31,054 nt of DNA from CAZXMB01 sp964641715. GTDB taxonomy: Bacteria > Desulfobacterota > BSN033 > UBA1163. The first letter of the stretch is position 1, and each line of letters opens with the position of its first letter. The notes below the pieces were generated by a model. It saw only the letters and a program-made list of their open reading frames with translations, did not search any database and had not been told where the DNA came from. Positions 15,993 through 24,830 of the stretch are shown here, piece by piece. The stretch is from assembly GCA_964641715.1 (NCBI GenBank), contig CAZXMB010000008.1:1-31054 (forward strand), in the 5' to 3' direction. The translations under genes were made by a program, and so were the position numbers.

Positions 15993-16598
15993 ATGGAAAG
16001 AAATAAAGAACAATATTATTCGAGTCTGTACGAGTTGGCGGCCGCATTGAACTCAGCCCGTACCTCTGAATCCATACTCCAGTCTGTAGTGGAGGGTGTG
16101 GCGAAGGCCATGGGGGCAAAAGGGTGTTCACTGATGTTACTCTCCCCGGACAGGAAGATCCTCCTCCATACCGTGGCCTATGGACTCAGTGACTGGTATG
16201 TAAGAAAGGGGCCGGTATCCGCCGATAAGAGCATTTCCGAAGCACTGGCGGGCATGGCAGTCGCTATTCAGGATGCAACACAGGATGCTCGGATCCAGTA
16301 CCGGGAACAGGCCAGAAAAGAAGGGATCGCCTCCATCCTTTCCATCCCGATGATGCTCAGAGAGGAAGTCATCGGGGTGATAAGAGTATATACCGCAGAG
16401 CCGTACTATTTCACCATGGATGATATTTATTTCGTGGGGGCGGTTTCCAATCTCGGAGCAATTGCTCTCGAAAATGCCAGGCTTTATGAGGCTATTCAGA
16501 AAGACTACGAAACATTCAGACGGGACATGCTGGAATGGCGTGCCGCCCTGGGCCATGAGTGGATGATCGGGGAGTCCGAAACCCCATCGGAGGAGTAA
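15993..16598 (+). CDS. Single-GAF-domain protein
   Basis: A 201-residue soluble protein made of one GAF domain (about 10-165) plus a short C-terminal helix (KDYETFRRDMLEWRAALGHEW); no kinase, cyclase or DNA-binding part follows. The GAF sequence (SLYELAAALNSARTSESIL, GIASILSIPMMLREEVIGVIRVYT, LGAIALENARLYEAI) resembles the first GAF of the kinase at 2195-3901. ATG 15993 is chosen because GGGAG at 15982-15986 precedes it; an in-frame ATG at 15972 lacks a site. It is followed after 74 bases by a universal stress protein, so a redox or stress-signalling role is a guess from context. Confidence 0.88.
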   Translation: MERNKEQYYSSLYELAAALNSARTSESILQSVVEGVAKAMGAKGCSLMLLSPDRKILLHTVAYGLSDWYVRKGPVSADKSISEALAGMAVAIQDATQDARIQYREQARKEGIASILSIPMMLREEVIGVIRVYTAEPYYFTMDDIYFVGAVSNLGAIALENARLYEAIQKDYETFRRDMLEWRAALGHEWMIGESETPSEE

Positions 16599-16672
16599 TC
16601 AGAAATAATTTAATCCCTCCATCCAGGGCTTCCTTCTATAGGACCGGAACAGGAAGAAAGGAGGTTAGCAAT

Positions 16673-17566
16673 ATGTACGAAAGAATATTGGTTCCATTAG
16701 ATGGGTCCAACGCGGCGGAGATTGCCCTGCCTTACGCTGAAGAGATCGCTGCAAAAGTCGGGGGAGAAATTATCCTGGCAAGTGTCTCGGAACTTGCCGC
16801 TTCGGATATGGATCATCTCTACCGGTCTTACCTGGGGCGAATCGTGGAACAGGTGGGAGGCCAGCTCAGGGACTGGGGAGCCAAGGAGGAGACCAGGGTG
16901 AAAAGCGATATCCTTCTCGGCAAACCCGCCGGAGAAATACTGCGGTATGCCGATGAAAATAACGTCAGCCTCATCACGATGGCAAGCCTGGGCCGCTCAA
17001 GCCGGGGGCCATGGATTCTGGGAAATATCGCTGCCAAGGTGCTTCGAGCCACAGGCAAGCCTGTGCTGCTTATCAGGGCTCCGGCCAACCAGGCGGCCCT
17101 TCAGAAGAAAAGCCTTGTGAGGAAAATACTGGTGCCACTGGATGGTTCCGAGCTGGGAGAAATGGCCATCCCGTGCGCAGAGGCGCTGGCTCAGGTACTG
17201 GGTGCAGAGCTAATCCTGTTCCAGGCCTTCACCCCGCCCGCTATGGAGGGAGCCTATCGTTACTCCTCCATCTCCACAACTACCCTCAAGGAGGCAGAGG
17301 AACGCACGAGGGAATCCGCCCTGTCTTATCTCAATCATCTGGGGAAGGCATTCCGGGAGAAGGGGTTAAAGACCTCTGTTGTGGTCAAGTCAGGAGCTGT
17401 GGCAGACCAGATCCTTGAATATGCGGAGGCAAATGCAATCGACCTCATTGCCATGTCGACTCACGGGCGATCGGGCATCGGCCGTTGGGTTTTTGGAAGT
17501 ATTACGGACAAGGTGCTCCATGCGGGGGATACGGCAGTCTTAACCGTCCGTGCAACCAAGGTCTGA
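16673..17566 (+). CDS. Tandem universal stress protein (UspA family)
   Basis: 297 residues forming two UspA domains (about 1-143 and 148-297). Each starts with a strand of the IL-VPLDGS type (RILVPLDGSNAAE and KILVPLDGSELGE). The second repeat keeps the ATP-binding pattern G-x2-G-x9-GS (GRSGIGRWVFGS). In the first repeat the loop is altered (GRSSRGPWILGN), so only the C-terminal half may bind ATP in the usual way. AAGGAGGT is 9 bases before ATG 16673; the frame stays open further upstream, overlapping the GAF gene, but without a ribosome site. Confidence 0.94.
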   Translation: MYERILVPLDGSNAAEIALPYAEEIAAKVGGEIILASVSELAASDMDHLYRSYLGRIVEQVGGQLRDWGAKEETRVKSDILLGKPAGEILRYADENNVSLITMASLGRSSRGPWILGNIAAKVLRATGKPVLLIRAPANQAALQKKSLVRKILVPLDGSELGEMAIPCAEALAQVLGAELILFQAFTPPAMEGAYRYSSISTTTLKEAEERTRESALSYLNHLGKAFREKGLKTSVVVKSGAVADQILEYAEANAIDLIAMSTHGRSGIGRWVFGSITDKVLHAGDTAVLTVRATKV

Positions 17567-17631
17567 TGGCAGGGTAAAAGAGAGAAAATAGAACCCCCGG
17601 TCACGGAAAAGATTATGAAACTGGAGGCCTC

Positions 17632-17874
17632 ATGAAGGAACTCGTTGAAACAATAGTGAAGGCGCTGGTTGATTCACCGGAAGAGGTAACGATAAAGGAG
17701 ATCGAGGGACCTAAAACGGGAATTCTGGAGATCCAGGTGGCGAAAAAGGACATCGGGAAGGTATTGGGTAAAAAAGGAAAAAATATTACGGCAATAAGAA
17801 ACATTGCCTCAGCTGCTGGCAAGGGGAAACGGCACTGTGTGATAGAGCTGATAGAGGAAAAACCACCGGAATAG
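17632..17874 (+). CDS. khpA: KH-domain RNA-binding protein, KhpA-like
   Basis: An 80-residue single type-II KH domain. The RNA-binding loop GKKG (46-49) sits in IGKVLGKKGKNITAIRNIASAA, as in KhpA/YlqC, which binds small RNAs and mRNAs and pairs with KhpB. GGAGG precedes the ATG. In many bacteria khpA lies between rpsP and rimM; here it stands alone between a usp gene and carA. Confidence 0.88.
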   Translation: MKELVETIVKALVDSPEEVTIKEIEGPKTGILEIQVAKKDIGKVLGKKGKNITAIRNIASAAGKGKRHCVIELIEEKPPE

Positions 17875-17956
17875 TAGCCGTTGAAAAACATCCAATTTAA
17901 AAAATCCGACATTCCTGCCGGGTCGTCAGATTCGCACGGAAGAATGATGCATAAAA

Positions 17957-17978
17957 AATCTTTCGAAAATCTTTCGAA
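17957..17978. repeat. Two tandem 11-bp repeats upstream of the carA promoter
   Basis: AATCTTTCGAA occurs twice in direct succession (17957-17967 and 17968-17978), ending six bases before the -35. Each copy contains TTCGAA, so each is itself partly palindromic. One helical turn per copy suggests cooperative binding of a regulator, or simply an AT-rich UP-like element. Confidence 0.55.
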
Positions 17979-17984
17979 AATATC

Positions 17985-18013
17985 TTGACAAGTGGACGGA
18001 GGCGTGATAAGAA
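17985..18013 (+). promoter_or_regulatory. Probable sigma-70 promoter of carAB
   Basis: A perfect TTGACA (17985-17990), a 17-base spacer and TAAGAA (18008-18013). The -10 is weak. The leader from about 18020 runs through the terminator at 18066. Confidence 0.55.
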
Positions 18014-18065
18014 GATAGGAACTTTTTAGAAAAAATTTATGATCAAACAAGGAAAACCATTTCAG

Positions 18066-18107
18066 AGACCCTCGGTCCTGAGGAATCGGGATCGGGGGTC
18101 TTTTTTT
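18066..18107 (+). terminator. Attenuator-like terminator in the carA leader
   Basis: The arms 18066-18074 and 18093-18101 form a 9-bp stem (one G-U) followed by seven T. The T run ends only 11 bases before the carA ATG. An alternative hairpin, CCTC-GGTCCT-GAGG (18070-18083), uses part of the 5' arm and would prevent terminator formation. It does not show the A1/G4 loop rule of the two nitrogen leaders. Confidence 0.75.
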
Positions 18108-18118
18108 ATGGGGAGAGG

Positions 18119-19264
18119 ATGAAACCGACCGAAAAAGCCCTGCTGGCTTTAGAGGATGGAATGGTATTGGAAGGGCATTCTTTTGGATCTCCAGGAGAGA
18201 AGGCGGGAGAACTCGTCTTCAATACCAGTATGACCGGTTACCAGGAAATCCTGACCGATCCTTCCTATAAGGGTCAGATCGTCATCATGACCTATCCTCT
18301 CATCGGCAATTACGGGGTCAATCCCGAGGACATCGAATCCCAGGGACCAAAGGTCGAAGGGTTTATCATTAAGGAGAGCAGTTCTCTTTTCAGCAACTGG
18401 CGTGGAGAGTGTTCTCTATACGAATATTTGAATTCCCATCGCATCATGGGTGCGGAAGGAATGGATACTCGAGCCCTTACCCGGCACATCCGTCAAAAGG
18501 GTGCGATGAAATCAATCCTTTCCACCGAAGACCTCGACCGGGATCGTTTGATCGAAAAGGCAAAGGCCTCCCCGGGTTTGGTCGGCCGGGATCTGGTCAG
18601 AGAGGTGACCTGCGAAAAACCTTATGAATGGTTTGAGGCAACTGACTCTCAATTTTTAAATCACGGCCTTCCACCTTCCACTTTCCACTTTCGGCCAAAA
18701 GTGGTCGCCATGGATTTCGGTATCAAATATAATATCCTTCGCTCCCTCCGGCAGTGGGGGTGTGAGGTGATCGTGGTGCCTGCATCCGCACAGGCAGATC
18801 TCATCCTTTCCTACCGTCCGGACGGGATTCTCCTCTCCAATGGGCCGGGTGATCCGGAAGGAGTTCCTTATGCGATCGAGACGGTGAAAACTCTGATCGG
18901 GAAGAAACCTATCTTCGGCATCTGTCTGGGCCATCAGCTCCTGGGACTAGCTTTGGGAGGGAAGACATTTAAATTAAAATTCGGCCACCGGGGAGCTAAC
19001 CAGCCTGTGAAAGACCTTTCCTCGGGAAGGGTGATGATCACCTCTCAGAATCATGGGTTCTGCGTGGATCTCCATACGATCAACTCCGAGGAGGTTGAAT
19101 TGACACAGATCAATCTCAATGACCAGACCCTCGAAGGGATGAGGCATAAAAAATTACCCGTCTTTTCTGTCCAATACCATCCCGAGGCCTCCCCGGGTCC
19201 CCACGACACACAGTATCTCTTCGGTGAATTTATGAAGATGATGGAGCAACACCGCCATGCCTAA
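18119..19264 (+). CDS. carA: Carbamoyl-phosphate synthase small subunit
   Basis: Glutaminase subunit of carbamoyl-phosphate synthase, 381 residues; it supplies ammonia to CarB for pyrimidine and arginine synthesis. The N-terminal domain starts KALLALEDGMVLEGHSFG. The class-I amidotransferase domain has the nucleophile Cys269 in FGICLGHQLLG and His354/Glu356 in QYHPEASPGPHDT. The linker between the two domains (about residues 178-196) contains a repeat-like DNA stretch with TTCCAC words at about 18670-18690, absent from the CarA sequences I know. The ribosome site GGGAGAGG directly abuts the ATG, just after the attenuator. It overlaps carB by eight bases. Confidence 0.97.
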   Translation: MKPTEKALLALEDGMVLEGHSFGSPGEKAGELVFNTSMTGYQEILTDPSYKGQIVIMTYPLIGNYGVNPEDIESQGPKVEGFIIKESSSLFSNWRGECSLYEYLNSHRIMGAEGMDTRALTRHIRQKGAMKSILSTEDLDRDRLIEKAKASPGLVGRDLVREVTCEKPYEWFEATDSQFLNHGLPPSTFHFRPKVVAMDFGIKYNILRSLRQWGCEVIVVPASAQADLILSYRPDGILLSNGPGDPEGVPYAIETVKTLIGKKPIFGICLGHQLLGLALGGKTFKLKFGHRGANQPVKDLSSGRVMITSQNHGFCVDLHTINSEEVELTQINLNDQTLEGMRHKKLPVFSVQYHPEASPGPHDTQYLFGEFMKMMEQHRHA

Positions 19265-22200
19265 ACGGACAGACATCAAAAGGATTCTGATCATCGGCTC
19301 CGGTCCGATTGTCATCAGTCAGGCCTGCGAATTCGACTACTCCGGCACCCAGGCCTGCAAGGCCTTAAAGGAAGAAGGGTTTGAAGTGGTACTGGTGAAC
19401 TCCAACCCTGCGACCATTATGACTGACCCTGAAATGGCGGACCGCACCTACATCGAACCCATCACCTCAGAGATACTGGAGAAGATTATTGAGCGGGAAA
19501 GACCCGATGCCCTTCTTCCCACTCTGGGTGGCCAGACGGGTCTCAATGCCTCCGTCACACTTTATGAATCTGGAGTTTTACAAAAATATGGCGTTCAGAT
19601 GATCGGTGCCAGATATGAAGCCATTAAAAAAGGGGAAGACCGAAATCTTTTTAAGGAATCGATGAAACGAGCAGGGATTGACCTCCCGAGAAGCGGATTG
19701 GCCTATTCCCTCTCTGAGTCAATGGAGGTTGCAAAAGGGATTGGATTTCCTCTGATCATCCGGCCCAGTTTCACGCTGGGAGGAACGGGAGGCGGGGTCG
19801 CCTATAATATTGAAGAGTTTGAGGAGATGGCGAGCCTTGGTCTCGAAAGGAGCATGATCGGAGAGATTCTGATTGAGGAATCCGTGATCGGCTGGAAGGA
19901 ATTCGAACTGGAGGTGATGAGGGATATCAGGGACAATGTCGTCATCATCTGCTCCATTGAGAATCTTGACCCCATGGGCATCCATACCGGTGATTCGATT
20001 ACCGTCGCCCCGGCTCAAACCCTGACCGATAAGGAATATCAGAGGATGAGGGACGCCTCCATCCGGGCGATTCGGGAGATCGGGGTCGAAACCGGAGGAT
20101 CCAACATCCAGTTTGCCGTTCATCCGGAAGATGGACGAATGGTCATCATTGAAATGAATCCCAGGGTCTCCCGGTCCTCTGCCCTGGCTTCCAAGGCCAC
20201 CGGTTTCCCCATTGCAAAGATCGCTACGAAGTTAGCCGTGGGATATGCACTGGATGAAATTCCTAACGACATCACGAAAAAGACACCTGCCTCTTTCGAA
20301 CCCACCATTGATTATTGTGTCGTCAAGATCCCGAGGTTCACCTTTGAAAAATTCCCGGGAGCAAACCCAACGCTCACCATCTCAATGAAGTCCGTGGGTG
20401 AAACCATGGCCATCGGTCGGACCTTTAAAGAGGCCCTTCAAAAAGGACTCCGTTCCTTGGAGATCAAGAGGTATGGGCTGGGCGCGGACGGAAGGGATAA
20501 ACTCCCTCCTTTGGATGAAGCCCTGAACCCCTCTGCCCGGGAACACTGGCTTGACGAGATAAAAAAGAAACTCTCTACCCCGAATGCGGAGAGGATCTTC
20601 ACGATCCGGGAAGCCATCTGCCTGGGGATGAAGATCGGGGAGATTCATGAGTTGACCAGGATTGACCCCTGGTTTCTGCGAAACATCGAAGAGATCGTCC
20701 ATCTGGAGAAAGAGCTCCGTTCCTATGGACCCAGGGTGAGAGACCTTGAGCTCTGGAGACGGACCCGATCCGTTGATCAGGTTCAACTGCCGGATCAACT
20801 CCTTAAAAAAGCAAAGGAGTTCGGCTTCTCCGATTATCAGCTGGGATATCTTCTCGGCCTCGATGAAATGGCAATCCGGAAGATGAGAATGGAAAAGCAG
20901 ATCCTTCCCACCTACAAATCGGTGGATACCTGTGGGGCGGAATTTGAGGCCTATACGCCCTACTATTACTCCACCTACGAAACGGAGAATGAGGTAAGGG
21001 TCTCTTCAAAGAAAAAGATCATGATCCTGGGGGGAGGCCCTAACCGCATCGGCCAGGGAGTGGAGTTCGATTATTGCTGTGTTCATGCCGCTTTCGCCCT
21101 GAAAGAGCTGGATTACGAAACCATCATGGTCAACTCCAACCCTGAAACGGTCTCCACGGATTATGATACCTCTGATAAACTCTATTTTGAGCCCCTCACC
21201 CTTGAGGATGTCCTCCATATCCTCGATGTTGAAAAACCCGATGGGGTGATCGTCCAATTCGGAGGCCAGACACCTCTCAACCTCGCCGTCCCCTTGGAGA
21301 AGATGGGAGCCAGGATCATCGGAACGACTCCCGAAAACATCGATCGCGCGGAGGATCGGAAGCGTTTTCAGGCCCTTCTGAAAAAATTGGGCCTCATTCA
21401 GCCTCCCAATGGGACAGCCACCACCATCGAGGAAGCCAGAAGAGTGGCTGAGGAGATCGGCTATCCCGTACTCGTCAGACCCTCTTACGTTTTAGGCGGG
21501 AGGGCCATGGAGATCATCTACGATGAAAATTCACTGGGGGACTTTTTCGAGCGAGCGGTCGAGGCCTCCTCTGAACATCCCATCCTGATTGACAAATTCC
21601 TGGAGGATGCCATTGAGATCGATGTCGATGCCGTCTCGGATGGGATCTCCTGTGTCATTGCGGGAATTATGGAACATATCGAGGAGGCCGGGATTCACTC
21701 AGGCGATAGTGCCTGTGTCGTTCCCCCCTACTCCCTGACTGACGAATTGATTGAGCTATTGAAACAGAACACCTACGCCTTAGCCAAAGAGCTTCAGGTC
21801 GTGGGATTGATGAATGTTCAGTACGCGATTAAAAACGATACCATCTTTATCCTGGAGGTCAACCCCAGGGCTTCACGAACGATCCCTTTTATCAGTAAGG
21901 CCACGGGGATTCCCTGGGCAAAGGTGGCCGCGAAGGTGATGGTGGGAAAGAAGCTTCTGGAACTGGGAATTGAACGGGAGGTGGAAATTCATCACATTGC
22001 GGTTAAGGAATCCGTTTTCCCTTTTAACCGTTTCTATGGCGTTGATACGATTCTCGGCCCTGAGATGAAATCCACCGGAGAAGTGATGGGCATTGACACC
22101 GATTTCGGAGTGGCCTTTGCTAAGTCCCAGATCGGCGCCGGAACCCCGATCCCTTTAAAGGGAAGGGTCTTTATCAGTGTAATGAATAAAGACAAAAGGT

Positions 22201-22616
22201 CGATCGTCTTTGTCGCAAAAAAACTGGTTGATCTTGGGTTTGAGCTGGTGGCCACCAGAGGAACAGGAAAGGTCCTCCTCAATAATGGGATACCGGTTCA
22301 GACGGTTTTCAAGGTCGGAGAGGGAAGACCCGATATCGTAGACCGGATGAAAAACGGAGAGATTCAGCTGGTGATCAATACGCCAAGCGGAAAAAAGCCA
22401 AAAGCGGATGAGGTGGCGATACGAAGTCAAGCCGTTGTCCACAATATCCCCTGCATCACCACGCTTTCCGGTGCCGAGGCTGTGGTCAATGGGATCGAAT
22501 CCCTTCTGAAGAAGGGGCTGTCCGTGAAATCGATCCACGAATTTCATGCGAGGGACTCATCGTCCATTCCATCCATGGGCAAAACCCGTCTTTGGGAGAG
22601 GGCTTCTCTGAGATAA
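19257..22616 (+). CDS. carB: Carbamoyl-phosphate synthase large subunit
   Basis: A full-length CarB of 1119 residues, slightly longer than the usual 1070-1080. It has two homologous ATP-grasp halves (each with a NSNPAT/NSNPET motif and a GGQT motif), an oligomerisation region between them, and an MGS-like allosteric domain from about 940 (KGRVFISVMNKDKRS). It makes carbamoyl phosphate from bicarbonate, ammonia and two ATP. The last 30-40 residues (after ESLLKKG) are an extension with no family match that I recognise. The start overlaps the carA stop (ATGCCTAA), implying translational coupling. Confidence 0.98.
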   Translation: MPKRTDIKRILIIGSGPIVISQACEFDYSGTQACKALKEEGFEVVLVNSNPATIMTDPEMADRTYIEPITSEILEKIIERERPDALLPTLGGQTGLNASVTLYESGVLQKYGVQMIGARYEAIKKGEDRNLFKESMKRAGIDLPRSGLAYSLSESMEVAKGIGFPLIIRPSFTLGGTGGGVAYNIEEFEEMASLGLERSMIGEILIEESVIGWKEFELEVMRDIRDNVVIICSIENLDPMGIHTGDSITVAPAQTLTDKEYQRMRDASIRAIREIGVETGGSNIQFAVHPEDGRMVIIEMNPRVSRSSALASKATGFPIAKIATKLAVGYALDEIPNDITKKTPASFEPTIDYCVVKIPRFTFEKFPGANPTLTISMKSVGETMAIGRTFKEALQKGLRSLEIKRYGLGADGRDKLPPLDEALNPSAREHWLDEIKKKLSTPNAERIFTIREAICLGMKIGEIHELTRIDPWFLRNIEEIVHLEKELRSYGPRVRDLELWRRTRSVDQVQLPDQLLKKAKEFGFSDYQLGYLLGLDEMAIRKMRMEKQILPTYKSVDTCGAEFEAYTPYYYSTYETENEVRVSSKKKIMILGGGPNRIGQGVEFDYCCVHAAFALKELDYETIMVNSNPETVSTDYDTSDKLYFEPLTLEDVLHILDVEKPDGVIVQFGGQTPLNLAVPLEKMGARIIGTTPENIDRAEDRKRFQALLKKLGLIQPPNGTATTIEEARRVAEEIGYPVLVRPSYVLGGRAMEIIYDENSLGDFFERAVEASSEHPILIDKFLEDAIEIDVDAVSDGISCVIAGIMEHIEEAGIHSGDSACVVPPYSLTDELIELLKQNTYALAKELQVVGLMNVQYAIKNDTIFILEVNPRASRTIPFISKATGIPWAKVAAKVMVGKKLLELGIEREVEIHHIAVKESVFPFNRFYGVDTILGPEMKSTGEVMGIDTDFGVAFAKSQIGAGTPIPLKGRVFISVMNKDKRSIVFVAKKLVDLGFELVATRGTGKVLLNNGIPVQTVFKVGEGRPDIVDRMKNGEIQLVINTPSGKKPKADEVAIRSQAVVHNIPCITTLSGAEAVVNGIESLLKKGLSVKSIHEFHARDSSSIPSMGKTRLWERASLR

Positions 22617-22663
22617 AATCTCACCTTATTCCCCTCCCACCGGGAGGGCTGGAGGATCATCCG

Positions 22664-23176
22664 ATGGGAGTTCTGACAAAACAGGAGATTCTGAGAGAGA
22701 TCAGCCAGGGTCATATCGAAATTGAGCCCTTCAAGGAGGAGCAGGTCGGCCCGGGTTCCATAGATCTCCGGTTGGGAAATGAGTTCAGGGTTTTCAAAAA
22801 ACTGAGAAATGCCTGTATCGTCGAAGACAGCATCTCTGTGGAAGCGCTCACCGAACTCCTCGAGGTGAGGGACTCCTTCACCCTAATGCCAGGGGAGACG
22901 GTATTGGGTATCACGCATGAACGGATCAAATTGCCTTCCAATATCTGTGGATGGCTTGAAGGGAGAAGCCGGTTCGCCCGTATGGGCCTGGTCATTCATA
23001 TGACCGCAGGCTTTGTTCAACCCGGGATTAATAATCGTCAGGTTCTTGAAATTGGCAATCTGGCTCCTTTCCCTCTTGTCCTGAAACCCGGTGTGAGGAT
23101 TTGCCAAATCATTCTTGAGCGAACGGAAGGAGAGGCCTCCTACAGGGGGAGGTTTATGAGCCAAAACCAACTCTGA
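22664..23176 (+). CDS. dcd: dCTP deaminase family protein
   Basis: A 170-residue trimeric-type deaminase/dUTPase-fold protein: GVLTKQEI at the start, GPGSIDLRLGNEF, the active-site block EGRSRFARMGLVIHMTAGF, QVLEIGN with the catalytic glutamate, and RICQIILER. It converts dCTP to dUTP (or dUMP in bifunctional members) in pyrimidine nucleotide synthesis, fitting its position after carAB. ATG 22664 is chosen for the GGAGG at 22651-22655; the frame extends upstream into the carB end but without a site. The active block reads GRSR where many family members have GRSS or GKSS, a point worth checking. Confidence 0.88.
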   Translation: MGVLTKQEILREISQGHIEIEPFKEEQVGPGSIDLRLGNEFRVFKKLRNACIVEDSISVEALTELLEVRDSFTLMPGETVLGITHERIKLPSNICGWLEGRSRFARMGLVIHMTAGFVQPGINNRQVLEIGNLAPFPLVLKPGVRICQIILERTEGEASYRGRFMSQNQL

Positions 23177-23199
23177 ATACGGATTGCGAAAGGTGGAGG

Positions 23200-23267
23200 A
23201 TCAATTAGAGAGTCCCAGATTTTTAATTTAGGGTTGAACATTCCGAAATCCGAACTCCGAAATTAAG
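23200..23267. repeat. AT-rich degenerate intergenic repeat
   Basis: The stretch ending CCGAAATCCGAACTCCGAAA belongs with those at 24750-24816 and 28480-28620 by its recurring GAAATCCGAA/TTCGGATTTC words. It abuts the start codon of the next gene and leaves no ribosome site there. Confidence 0.5.
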
Positions 23268-24749
23268 ATGAATCGCTATTCGATCGGATCGATCGCCGGT
23301 ATTCTGGTGCTTTGGGAAATTCTGGTGAGGGGGCTGGAGGTGCCCAAATTTTTACTCCCCGCACCAACCACGATCATCACTTACATCATTGCTAAATCTC
23401 AACTTCTTGTCTCCCATACCCTCATGACCTTTATGGAGGCAGGAACGGGATTCATCATCGGTTCCATCGGAGCGATTCTCACTGCCATTGCCTTTCTCTG
23501 GTCTCACCCGTTCAAGGAGATGTTCTATCCCTATGCGGTCATCCTCAACAGTACTCCCATCGTCGCCATTGCGGCGCCGATTGTGATCATCTTTGGAAGT
23601 GGTATGTGGTCCAAGGTCATTACTGCCGTGATCTGTGTCTATTTCCCTGTTCTGGGCCCAACCTTTAAAGCCCTTGCCTCCGTAGGGGCATCCGAATTGA
23701 AGTGGATGGACTCCTACCATTCCTCTCGCTGGCAAAAATTCCGCTACCTTCAATTCCCCTTTGCCCTGCCTCAGATGTTTGCCAGTTTCAAAGTGGCCTG
23801 GACACTGGCGGTCATCGTTTTTCCGTTTTCAGCCATCGCACAGGAAGCAATTGTCCATGAAGCCTGGTTCGTTCATATGGAATCGGCAGGGGGTTGGGTG
23901 GCCGTTGAAAAGGGGTTTTACGGAAAGATCGGGGTGAAGGAGGTTCAGGGGGGGCCCGGGATCTCACCGATCCAGAAGGTGGTGGCTTCCGTGAGGGCGG
24001 GGAATATTGCCTTCGGAAATGACTATCCCGAAAATATCATCCGGGCTCGTGAGAAAGAGGGAATCGATCTCGTGGTTGTGAGCGTCGATTTTCAGACGAG
24101 TGCCATGAGGATCATCAGCTGGAATCCCATTAAATCCGCAAAAGATATCAAAGGGAATTTCGGGATCTGGATCGGATATGATGCCAAGGCAAAATGTGCG
24201 GTGGGGAAAGGCTGGGAAAAACAGTTTACCATTCAGAACCAGGGGGGAGATATCAAACCCTGGCTGATGGGGACCTGGCCTCTGGCTTCCGCGATGACCT
24301 ACAATGAACTGATTACAGCACAACGAGAGACCAAAAAGATGGGAAAAAAATTCTATACCACCGATTATAAGGACCTGGGCATTGATTGGATGGACAACGT
24401 CCTCTTTACCACTGGAGAAATGATCAAAAAATACCCTGAGGTCGTCCAGGCCGTCGTGGCAGGAAGATATAAAGGATTTCAATGGGCCCTTGATAATCCC
24501 AAAGAGACATTTGAAATGTTGAAAAAGACCAATGAGGGTCTTGACTTCGCTCACGAGATGGATGCCGTGGCGTCCATGAAAGCGCTGATGATCACAGCCG
24601 ATACAAAGAAAAACGGCCTTGGGTTCATCCATCCGAAAAAATGGGAGAACGTGGCAAAGGACATGTTTAAGGCAGGACTGCTCGAAAAGATGCCGGAGGT
24701 GAAGAAGGTTTATTCGGATAGATTCCCAAGCGGGGTTATTCCCAAATAG
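23268..24749 (+). CDS. Chimeric ABC permease/substrate-binding protein
   Basis: 493 residues. Residues 1 to about 180 are an ABC permease of the SsuC/ThiX type: first helix SIGSIAGILVLWEILV, then several membrane segments and the cytoplasmic EAA-type loop (about 140-175). It stops where the last two helices should be. From about 185 it becomes an NMT1/ThiY-type periplasmic binding protein (EAWFVHMESAGGWVAVEKGFY, near complete to 493), entered through a hydrophobic stretch ending FPFSAIA-QE, which looks like a signal peptide with an AIA cleavage site at 189-191. No ATPase gene is nearby and there is no ribosome site. It is probably a deletion fusion or assembly joint rather than a working natural fusion. 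Confidence 0.7.
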   Translation: MNRYSIGSIAGILVLWEILVRGLEVPKFLLPAPTTIITYIIAKSQLLVSHTLMTFMEAGTGFIIGSIGAILTAIAFLWSHPFKEMFYPYAVILNSTPIVAIAAPIVIIFGSGMWSKVITAVICVYFPVLGPTFKALASVGASELKWMDSYHSSRWQKFRYLQFPFALPQMFASFKVAWTLAVIVFPFSAIAQEAIVHEAWFVHMESAGGWVAVEKGFYGKIGVKEVQGGPGISPIQKVVASVRAGNIAFGNDYPENIIRAREKEGIDLVVVSVDFQTSAMRIISWNPIKSAKDIKGNFGIWIGYDAKAKCAVGKGWEKQFTIQNQGGDIKPWLMGTWPLASAMTYNELITAQRETKKMGKKFYTTDYKDLGIDWMDNVLFTTGEMIKKYPEVVQAVVAGRYKGFQWALDNPKETFEMLKKTNEGLDFAHEMDAVASMKALMITADTKKNGLGFIHPKKWENVAKDMFKAGLLEKMPEVKKVYSDRFPSGVIPK

Positions 24750-24816
24750 ATAAATTTGAAATCCTAAATACAAAACACGAAACCAATTCAAAATTCGAAT
24801 TTCTGATTTCTAAACC
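24750..24816. repeat. AT-rich degenerate intergenic repeat
   Basis: This contains GAAATCCTAAATAC and AATTCGAATTTCTGATTTC words of the same family as 23200-23267 and 28480-28620. No promoter or terminator is visible within it. Confidence 0.5.
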
Positions 24817-24830
24817 TATGGAGGTTGTGG

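Noticed and set aside
18020..18107. ANTAR-type leader upstream of carA
   Set aside because: There is an attenuator-like terminator, but I found no pair of six-base loops with A1 and G4 as in the kinase and glnA leaders.
23964..24791. 275-codon minus-strand frame inside the transporter chimera
   Set aside because: The plus strand carries a clear NMT1/ThiY-type binding-protein sequence; the minus frame lacks a ribosome site and motifs.
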